A stretch of DNA of 37,749 bases from Parashewanella curva. GTDB lineage: Bacteria; Pseudomonadota; Gammaproteobacteria; Enterobacterales; Shewanellaceae. Each line of letters begins with the position of its first letter. Positions within the stretch are counted from its first letter, which is position 1. The stretch lies in contig NZ_ML014793.1 in the NCBI RefSeq assembly GCF_003675895.1, positions 1 to 37,749 on the forward strand, read 5' to 3'. Under the pieces are notes generated by a model. That model saw only the letters and a list, made by a program, of their open reading frames with translations. It was not told the DNA's origin and did no database searches. Below, piece by piece: positions 31,923 to 37,749 of this stretch. Both the position numbers and the translations under genes were made by a program.

Positions 31923-32324
31923 ATGACACAAGGATACACCACTCATTTTTCGCCGCGCTTTAGCGAAACTGACGGGCTTGGACACATCAATAACACTGTG
32001 ATCCCTGTCTGGTTTGAAGCTGCTCGCGATCCTATCTTCAAAATCTTTGTGCCATCACTTGAGATCAGTCATTGGAACTTGATTTTAGCGGGATTTTCAG
32101 TGGACTTTAAAGCGCCAACATTCTATGGAAGTGATGTAAAAGTCGTGACCAGTATTAGTCGTATCGGTAACTCAAGTTTTGAAGTGCATCAGAAGTGTTA
32201 TCAAAATGATGAACTTACAGCCGAAGGCCGCACTCAAATGGTGCATTTTGATTACGAAACCAATCGTAGTCAGCCAATCTCAGAAGGCATTCGGGCTGAG
32301 CTTAAACAATGGTTGGTGGATTAA
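31923..32324 (+). CDS. Acyl-CoA thioesterase, hot-dog fold (YbgC/4HBT type)
   Basis: A 133-residue single hot-dog domain that would hydrolyse acyl-CoA thioesters in the cytoplasm. The N-terminal FSPRFSETDGLGHINNTVIP carries the catalytic Asp and the following GHINN helix start. Later strands VKVVTSISRIGNSSFEVHQK and GRTQMVHFDYET are typical. The length matches the family (about 130-140). AGGGA lies 10 nt before the ATG. Placement right after the acyl-CoA ligase suggests a role in acyl-CoA turnover. The substrate range cannot be told from sequence. Confidence 0.88.
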   Translation: MTQGYTTHFSPRFSETDGLGHINNTVIPVWFEAARDPIFKIFVPSLEISHWNLILAGFSVDFKAPTFYGSDVKVVTSISRIGNSSFEVHQKCYQNDELTAEGRTQMVHFDYETNRSQPISEGIRAELKQWLVD

Positions 32325-32333
32325 TCTAGAGTG

Positions 32334-32363
32334 CTTGAGCGGAAACTTAAGTTTCCGCTCAAG
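32334..32363. repeat. 30-bp perfect palindrome between convergent genes
   Basis: CTTGAGCGGAAACTT is followed directly by its exact reverse complement, giving 15-bp arms with no spacer. It lies 10 bp after the thioesterase stop and 8 bp before the end of mtnC. It would form a strong hairpin in either transcript, and could end both, but has no T tract. Confidence 0.6.
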
Positions 32364-32370
32364 AAAGGGC

Positions 32371-33045
32371 TTACAGTGAAAGGTCGTTAAAGCTAGTGAT
32401 CTGCTGATATTGAGATTGAACCCCAGCATCACGTGACATTAGACAAACATTCAGTCCAGCCGCTTGAGCTGCTTTTAACTCTTCTTGTCTATCAGAGATA
32501 AACAACACTTGCTTAGGTGATAAGCTGGTGGTGTTAAGAATATTCAAATAAGCCTGAGGATCGGTTTTGTTACCGGTTCTAGTATCAAAATGACCGCTGA
32601 ACAAAGGTGTTAAATCACCACCGTCACTGTGGGCAAACAATAACTTTTGCGCATCTACAGAGCCAGAAGAAAAGCTATACACTCTCATATTGTTTTCTGT
32701 GTAATGCTTAATAGCTTCAATAAAATCTGGGAAAATGTGACCAGTAAATTCTTGCTCATCATAGCCTTGTTTCCAAATCAAACCTTGAAGTGTTTTTAAT
32801 GGCGTGGCTTTACGGTCGTCTTTGATCCATTGCTGTAAAATAGCGGCAATACGAGCGATATCGGCATCGGGTTCAAGTGCCATTTCGCGAACATCACAGA
32901 TACAACTGTCCACGAGCACATCATTTTGATGCTGCTCTAAAAAAGCGGGCAGTTTTTCTAATGAATAAGAAAAAAGGGTGTCTTCAATAAACGATAAATC
33001 GGTTGTTGTTCCTGCGGTATCAACAACTATGGCTCGGATCCCCAT
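32371..33045 (-). CDS. mtnC: Acireductone synthase / enolase-phosphatase E1
   Basis: Bifunctional HAD-family enzyme of the methionine salvage pathway: enolises 2,3-diketo-5-methylthiopentyl-1-phosphate, then removes the phosphate to yield acireductone. From the ATG at 33045 it has 224 residues (family about 225-230), with motif [42 protein letters not shown] and motif [18 protein letters not shown]. The usual motif I is DIEGTT; here the Glu is Ala. A longer start at 33063 or 33072 is possible. No other methionine-salvage gene is in the window. It converges on the thioesterase gene. Confidence 0.88.
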   Translation of the reverse strand: MGIRAIVVDTAGTTTDLSFIEDTLFSYSLEKLPAFLEQHQNDVLVDSCICDVREMALEPDADIARIAAILQQWIKDDRKATPLKTLQGLIWKQGYDEQEFTGHIFPDFIEAIKHYTENNMRVYSFSSGSVDAQKLLFAHSDGGDLTPLFSGHFDTRTGNKTDPQAYLNILNTTSLSPKQVLFISDRQEELKAAQAAGLNVCLMSRDAGVQSQYQQITSFNDLSL

Positions 33046-33161
33046 AATGCGAACTGGCTCCATTTTCAACAAATTTGAGTGCGAGATTGATCCTAAATTG
33101 AAATCAGGTGTTTGACCAGAGATTTCAGTATGCTTTGGAGATTAATTTATATTGTTTTGAG

Positions 33162-33845
33162 TTAAGACAATAACCATCGTTTAAAGTCTTCATGAGAATG
33201 AACTTCAAGCGTTGGAATAATATCAGTTTCATTGGGAAGTTGATGGCGATTATACCAACAGGTATCAATCCCAAAGCGATTTCCGCCTATAACATCTGTA
33301 TGCAGATTATCACCCACCATGAGTACATTCGCTTTTTCAGGGTGCCCCATTCTTTCAAAGGCATACTCAAAGATTTCTGGGCTAGGTTTTCCTACACCCA
33401 CTACTTCAGAAATCACCAATAAATCTAAATATTGGTCAAAGCCTGTATTGTGTAAACGACCTTGTTGTAATCCTGTTAGCCCATTGGTAATAATGCCAAT
33501 GTTTACATCCGGCGTTATGGATTTCAGCAATTCATGGGCACCTGGCAGAGGTTGGCATATTTCTGCCATTGACGCTAAGAAGTTGGCGTTAAGAGTTGTG
33601 GCTGGCACATTTAAACGCTGAGACCAAGTGTGAAAGCGCTGTCTTTGCAATGTATTGGTATCGATTTCATGGGCTTGATATTGGTCCCACAAGGCTTTAT
33701 TCGTCTTCTGATATTCGGCGTAGTCATCTTCTGTAAAATTTACACCATATTGAGACAATGCATGTTTAAGGCCTGAAAAAGCATCAAAATCGAATAAGGT
33801 TTCATCGGCATCAAACAGCAGCCATTGGTATTGTGAAAGCTTCAA
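33162..33845 (-). CDS. yjjG: Pyrimidine 5'-nucleotidase YjjG
   Basis: HAD-family house-cleaning phosphatase that dephosphorylates dUMP, dTMP and damaged pyrimidine nucleotides. The 227 residues (E. coli YjjG 225) contain motif I LLFDADETLFDFD with nucleophile Asp and acid Asp two residues later, motif II GIITNGLTGLQQGRL, the motif III Lys in GVGKPSPEIFEYAF and motif IV MVGDNLHTDVIGG. All catalytic residues are present. The start is a TTG at 33845 with GAGG upstream. It is 117 bp from mtnC on the same strand. Confidence 0.9.
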   Translation of the reverse strand: MKLSQYQWLLFDADETLFDFDAFSGLKHALSQYGVNFTEDDYAEYQKTNKALWDQYQAHEIDTNTLQRQRFHTWSQRLNVPATTLNANFLASMAEICQPLPGAHELLKSITPDVNIGIITNGLTGLQQGRLHNTGFDQYLDLLVISEVVGVGKPSPEIFEYAFERMGHPEKANVLMVGDNLHTDVIGGNRFGIDTCWYNRHQLPNETDIIPTLEVHSHEDFKRWLLS

Positions 33846-33912
33846 AAACTACGAGCCTCTTAGGTAAATAAATCCCCATTCACACTGGAATATGAATGGA
33901 GGAGTGAAGGGA

Positions 33913-34620
33913 TCATTTTAAAGTATAAGTCACATCCACTCTATCATTGATGGTGATTGTCTTATTCTCATAAGTTTTCCCCGTCGATTTTTCGGAATAC
34001 ATCATTGCTTGGCGCGGCATTGAATCTTGATAGCCATTACCTGAATAGTTGATTTCCCAAACTCGGCCTAATTTTTCACCAAAACCTTTAGCCAATGATT
34101 TTGCTTTTGACTGTGCATCTCGTATCGCAGCCATTCGTGCTTGCTCTTGGTATTTGTCCATCTGACTACTGCTGTACTCAATGTAGTTAATTTGGTTCAT
34201 ACCTGAAGCAATACTACTGTCTAGCAAGGTATTCAATGTATTGAGGTTGTGTACGACCACCGAGACTGTTCGAGTAGCCTTGTAGCCTATCATTTCCGGT
34301 GCTTGATTTTGAGGGTAGTGATATTCAGGTTGAACTGTCACATTAGCACTGTCGATGTCTTTATCTTTGATGCCTGCTTTTTTTAGTTTCTTGCTAAGAG
34401 CAACTACGGCCTTGTCAGATTCGGTTTTGGCTTGTTTAGCTGTGGACTGATGAACAGAAACTGAAACATACATGGTGGCCATATCGGCTTTCACTTCCAC
34501 AGTACTCGTTCCTACTGTTTGTATGTGAGGTAGGTTTAATTCAGTGCTGTTACCAGTCGCAGGTAAGAATGATAAAAGCACAGCACTCAATAAGATTAAC
34601 TTTTGTTGATATGTGGTCAT
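33913..34620 (-). CDS. Periplasmic SIMPL-domain protein (YggE-like, DUF541)
   Basis: A 235-residue exported protein. The signal peptide MTTYQQKLILLSAVLLSFLP is cleaved near GNS-TEL. The SIMPL domain includes HIQTVGTSTVEVKADMATMY, VALSKKLKKAGIKDKDIDSA, TVQPEYHYPQ, the conserved GYKATRTVSVVVHNLNTL and ARMAAIRDAQSKAKSLAKGF. YggE homologues reduce oxidative stress and form oligomers; the biochemical role is unclear. GGAT lies before the ATG. Divergent from the 894-residue gene, separated by 206 bp that hold only a weak inverted repeat, TGTTAAT/ATTAACA at 34729-34752. Confidence 0.87.
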   Translation of the reverse strand: MTTYQQKLILLSAVLLSFLPATGNSTELNLPHIQTVGTSTVEVKADMATMYVSVSVHQSTAKQAKTESDKAVVALSKKLKKAGIKDKDIDSANVTVQPEYHYPQNQAPEMIGYKATRTVSVVVHNLNTLNTLLDSSIASGMNQINYIEYSSSQMDKYQEQARMAAIRDAQSKAKSLAKGFGEKLGRVWEINYSGNGYQDSMPRQAMMYSEKSTGKTYENKTITINDRVDVTYTLK

Positions 34621-34826
34621 AAAAACTTATCCAAAAAATGAATCGATGAGATATGTGTTGTACCAGTAGCTCTTTAATTGTACAAGCTCTAGAGGTTTGG
34701 CTTGCCTTAAGAAAGAACCGGTGTGTTCTGTTAATGTTAACAACAATTAACATGACCATAACGTGATTTAGATTTAACATCCTGATATTAAATGTATTTT
34801 GCTATGTTGTAGAAGGTGGTTTTGTT

Positions 34827-37511
34827 ATGGCAACGTCAAGAGTTGGAACTAGTGAGGCTTTAAGATCTGGATTTGGTGAGCAATCAGCCCAAAAAACGGC
34901 TGATCGTTTATCAGAGTCAGAAGCCGATAAAAAAGTAATGCAGAAGTATGTTTCTAAACGCCAAGCTAATACTGGTTTTGACACCTTAACTTTTGCTCTT
35001 AAAGGAGCTTCTTCGAAACAGGCAAGTCTTAAAATTGCAGTTGACACTCTAAAGCTGGAATTCGAACACAATGAAGGAAAAATGGACAGTGCTTGCAAAG
35101 GCTCTATATGTGCACCTTTTAACGCACTCAAACAATTCATTGATATAAAAATGCAGTTTCCAGAAATTGCGAATAAACTGTGCTATGCCCTAACCGTTGA
35201 AAGCAAGCCTGATGTCTGGAGCTTAGAATTAATCTATAACCAACAAACAATCTGTACTTTTGTTTCAACCTCTGACAATCCATTTCATAGTATGGTTTTG
35301 CCTGCTCTTGAAAAAATCGGTGCTAAATATCAACTGTATCAACACTGCCAAGGCAAATTGGATAATGGTTGTAGTCTGAGTTACCAGGAGTTCACTGGTT
35401 TGCTTACACCCGTTTCTCCTTCTACAACAGATGGGAATATATCGCTAGAAGATGCATTTACAATGGTTAAAGCCAGTGCTGAGTTAGTGGCTAAGTTACC
35501 CGTATCAGCACGGCAATTAATTACACTACAACTCGTTGACGCAGATCCTGCCGTTGATCATTTTGCAGGCATAACAACTCAACCCAAATTCCAAGTGATT
35601 AAAATCGTTATTGGTGACGTTGTGGTTGAAGAACGCAAATATAAGATGCACGTAGGGGACTCAAAAGAAGCACAATCACAAGCAGAAACGCGTGCTTTAA
35701 TGTATCAAGCAGCAATTACAAAATTACCTGAAAGAATCAAGTTATTAAAATGGGCTAAACCGAATGCGCAGGACGCTGTTGCAGTCATAAATAAGTCATT
35801 AAAAATGATTAAAGAGGCTAAAAATCTAGCCGATTTGGTAGCCGCTAGGGATGCATTAAAAACCATTCTCGATCCAAAATATCACAACCGCTTAAAGTTG
35901 ACCTGTAAAATAATTGATGCACCCAATTTTGCAGTTGATGCTCGTTTCGTAATCGAAGGACTAAGAAATCAGAATGTTGAGTTTGCTTGCTGTGTTGAAG
36001 AAGATGACGTGCTTATGCCCTCTGCCGATTACTTAACCTGTCTTGAACATAACTTCATACCAAAGCAATTATTAAATAATTTTAAGTCTAAAAATGGAAG
36101 TGATAATGCAACTAATAAACCGGTGACTGTAACAAAAGCATCCAGCAAAGCTGATATTGACTATTTGGTTGGTTTATTAGAAGCAATGCAACAGAAGGTC
36201 ACTAAGAAAACATACGGTGACTCTAAGACTTGCCAATTTAATTTAATTGAAAGATTAGGCGAAAACTTGACGATTCCTTCCGTAAGAAAGGCTTACAAAG
36301 ATTTTGTGATGGCACTTAAGCGAGTTGAGTTGGACAATGCAACAGCTGAAGCACAGAAACAAGCTGCATTAATGGAAGCACAGGCTGCCGCCAATTTAGC
36401 CGCTAAAGAAGCTGCGCAAGAGTTACAACAGCTGATGGATTCATTAAATGTCATGCCTGATAAAGAATTGCTGGAAAGAGGCGATGGCTTAATGGCTCAA
36501 TTTTTTGATGCAAAGTTATCAATGGTAAGGGACGATGACTTAATAAAAAGTCTTAAGCAAACTCGATCTCATCTAACAGAACTAAAGGGTATGATTGAGA
36601 CTGCAAAAATGGCACTCGCTAAACTCAATGATGACATATCAACAACAAATCTAGCCAAGAGAGTAAGTGAAGGTTATGAACAGATTCGAGCCTATAAGTT
36701 CGCTCATGCAGAAGCGATAAGTTTAGACGCAACGATAGAACAACAAATCCAGATTATAGAAAAAAACCTTCAAACTCATGCCGCGGAAGAAAAGCAAACT
36801 CAACTTAAAAAAGCTCAAGAACAGCGTTTAGCTCAAGTACTTCAACAAATTGAACAAAATGCTAGTTTGGGAGCTGCATTAAAAATACGACATGTGAAAA
36901 CCTTAATCCAAGCTATTCAATCATCGGATTTACCTAAAGATCAGGTCGTTCGACAATTTAATAATCTGCATTCAATCATGTCGCCCCAGTTTAAGAGCAG
37001 ATTCCAAATCCATGAATCACAGATAGATCTGACAAGCAAAACTTTCATGCTCGAAGTTGATGAAGCTGTATTGGCCAAGTTTACTCTGAATACAGTAGAG
37101 GACATCGATGAATTAAGTCAGGTGAGGGCTCTAATTGGTACGTTTAAGAGACAGAATCAGAGACCAGAAGTGTCTGAAGGAGATAGAGAATGGGTACAAA
37201 TGCAATGCACAGATTTAGAAAAATACCTATCTCCTATACATGGTGAACTTGGCGTATTAAAAGTACCAGTTCCTGAGGCTATTGAGAAAATATCAGCCTA
37301 TTTTTCCATTTTGGAAGAAGCAAGTGTCGAAGACAGAGACATGAAATTACTAGATGGAGAATTACAAGGCTTGGTTTCACAATTAGGTGGAGTCGATATT
37401 TTGAATGAACCAGAAATCAGTCAGTTTTGTAATTCTCGTTCGATCAAAACGAATCAAGAGACTTTGACCTGGAATGCGGCGATTAGCAATATTTTAGCTG
37501 TAGCTGTTTAG
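34827..37511 (+). CDS. Large helical protein of unknown function, 894 residues
   Basis: No family is recognised. AAGGTGG lies 8 nt before the ATG. There is no signal peptide or membrane span. Residues 1-330 look globular, with several cysteines (ACKGSICAPF, YQLYQHCQG, NGCSLSYQEF) and alternating strand and helix pattern. Residues about 330-500 include further cysteines (KLTCKIID, FACCVEEDD, LTCLEH). Residues about 500-690 are heptad-like and Ala/Gln/Glu-rich (EAQKQAALMEAQAAANLAAK, and a later AEEKQTQLKKAQEQRLAQVL), so a long coiled coil is likely. The end is helical. Eight or more cysteines in a protein without a signal is unusual. It is monocistronic with its own terminator. Confidence 0.75.
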   Translation: MATSRVGTSEALRSGFGEQSAQKTADRLSESEADKKVMQKYVSKRQANTGFDTLTFALKGASSKQASLKIAVDTLKLEFEHNEGKMDSACKGSICAPFNALKQFIDIKMQFPEIANKLCYALTVESKPDVWSLELIYNQQTICTFVSTSDNPFHSMVLPALEKIGAKYQLYQHCQGKLDNGCSLSYQEFTGLLTPVSPSTTDGNISLEDAFTMVKASAELVAKLPVSARQLITLQLVDADPAVDHFAGITTQPKFQVIKIVIGDVVVEERKYKMHVGDSKEAQSQAETRALMYQAAITKLPERIKLLKWAKPNAQDAVAVINKSLKMIKEAKNLADLVAARDALKTILDPKYHNRLKLTCKIIDAPNFAVDARFVIEGLRNQNVEFACCVEEDDVLMPSADYLTCLEHNFIPKQLLNNFKSKNGSDNATNKPVTVTKASSKADIDYLVGLLEAMQQKVTKKTYGDSKTCQFNLIERLGENLTIPSVRKAYKDFVMALKRVELDNATAEAQKQAALMEAQAAANLAAKEAAQELQQLMDSLNVMPDKELLERGDGLMAQFFDAKLSMVRDDDLIKSLKQTRSHLTELKGMIETAKMALAKLNDDISTTNLAKRVSEGYEQIRAYKFAHAEAISLDATIEQQIQIIEKNLQTHAAEEKQTQLKKAQEQRLAQVLQQIEQNASLGAALKIRHVKTLIQAIQSSDLPKDQVVRQFNNLHSIMSPQFKSRFQIHESQIDLTSKTFMLEVDEAVLAKFTLNTVEDIDELSQVRALIGTFKRQNQRPEVSEGDREWVQMQCTDLEKYLSPIHGELGVLKVPVPEAIEKISAYFSILEEASVEDRDMKLLDGELQGLVSQLGGVDILNEPEISQFCNSRSIKTNQETLTWNAAISNILAVAV

Positions 37512-37540
37512 TATTTTTCCCCATAGTGTTCTTGGAGCAT

Positions 37541-37570
37541 AAAAAAGCCAATCTTACGATTGGCTTTTTT
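37541..37570 (+). terminator. Rho-independent terminator of the 894-residue gene
   Basis: AAAAAAGCCAATC (37541-37553), a TTAC loop and GATTGGCTTTTTT (37558-37570) form a 13-bp stem ending in T6. It is symmetrical, so it would also work on the minus strand. Confidence 0.88.
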
Positions 37571-37578
37571 CCTTTAGG

Positions 37579-37749
37579 GTGCGCCGAGCATGGCGTTGTT
37601 CTAGGAGGTGAAAGTCCTCTATGGGCTCAGTCGAGCGGGAACCGTTAGCCTATGCAAGGGTGTTCATCGTGAGGTGAAATCTGAAGGAAGCAAATGGCAA
37701 AACGTAGCTGTGACGAACAGAAACCTGATAGTAGGCTGTTATGACTTGG
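37579..37749 (+). mobile_element. Group II intron, 5' end (domain I start; continues past window)
   Basis: From GTGCG at 37579, the canonical 5' splice boundary, the sequence follows the beginning of bacterial group II intron RNA: a short CGCC/GGCG hairpin, an AGGAGGTGAAAGTCCTCT hairpin, GCTC-AGTC-GAGC, GGGAACCGTTAGCC, then CGTGAGGTGAAATCTGAAGG and AAGCAAATGGCAAAAC, which are shared domain I blocks. Only 171 nt are visible, so the intron-encoded reverse transcriptase, domains IV-VI and the subclass cannot be seen. It lies 9 nt after a rho-independent terminator in the same direction, the preferred site of group IIC introns, although the sequence itself does not settle the class. Confidence 0.8.

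Noticed and set aside
34729-34752. TGTTAAT/ATTAACA inverted repeat upstream of the 894-residue gene as a regulator site
   Set aside because: Seven AT-rich bases per arm is weak, and there is no second site or adjacent regulator gene.
1-37749. CRISPR array
   Set aside because: No series of regularly spaced identical repeats was seen; the GTGCTACA octamers are too short and irregularly spaced.

Overview
The window looks like a chromosomal segment of an AT-rich marine gammaproteobacterium, most likely in or near the Shewanellaceae. The evidence is the gmk-rpoZ-spoT block followed on the same strand by ridA and trmH, an acyl-CoA ligase/thioesterase pair, a ThrE-type exporter, and enolase-phosphatase and YjjG-type genes with alteromonad-like proteins. 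No rRNA or complete tRNA gene is present. The genus is an inference.

Left end, 1-4.0 kb: a scarred mobile zone. It holds the right end of an ISKra4-family insertion sequence, a hipBA toxin-antitoxin pair lying between two direct copies of a tRNA-Pro(GGG) 3' end, and clusters of GTGCTACA octamers lying outside the two copies. It then holds the left end of a second, truncated ISKra4-type element that has cut rlmF down to its C-terminal part.

4.2-7.2 kb: a compact HlyD/ABC ATPase/ABC-2 permease operon for a tripartite exporter. 7.2-9.6 kb, opposite strand: a TupA/PstS-like binding protein broken by, or decoded through, an A AAA AAG -1 frameshift site, followed by three tandem copies of a small exported protein whose middle copy is degraded. 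9.8-12.7 kb: two distantly related helical proteins of unknown function with strongly basic tails, one carrying an AT-hook-like motif. The second overlaps the end of trmH tail to tail.

12.7-18.0 kb, minus strand: core housekeeping genes (gmk, rpoZ, spoT, an AhpD-like gene missing half of its CxxC, ridA, trmH). 18.1-25.6 kb: a membrane protein, a large lipoprotein downstream of an Omp85-like barrel, a threonine/serine exporter and an unrecognised 254-residue protein. 25.7-29.8 kb: a 124-bp nested palindrome that looks like a MITE, a small cysteine-rich secreted protein, and a hydrolase-natA-natB operon. 30.0-34.6 kb: acyl-CoA ligase, hot-dog thioesterase, mtnC, yjjG and a SIMPL-domain protein. 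The right end carries an unrecognised 894-residue protein, its terminator, and 9 nt later the 5' end of a group II intron that runs off the window.

The housekeeping functions are secure. The most uncertain and most interesting parts are the att-like hipBA arrangement, the frameshifted binding protein, the orphan helical proteins, the nested palindrome and the AhpD variant.
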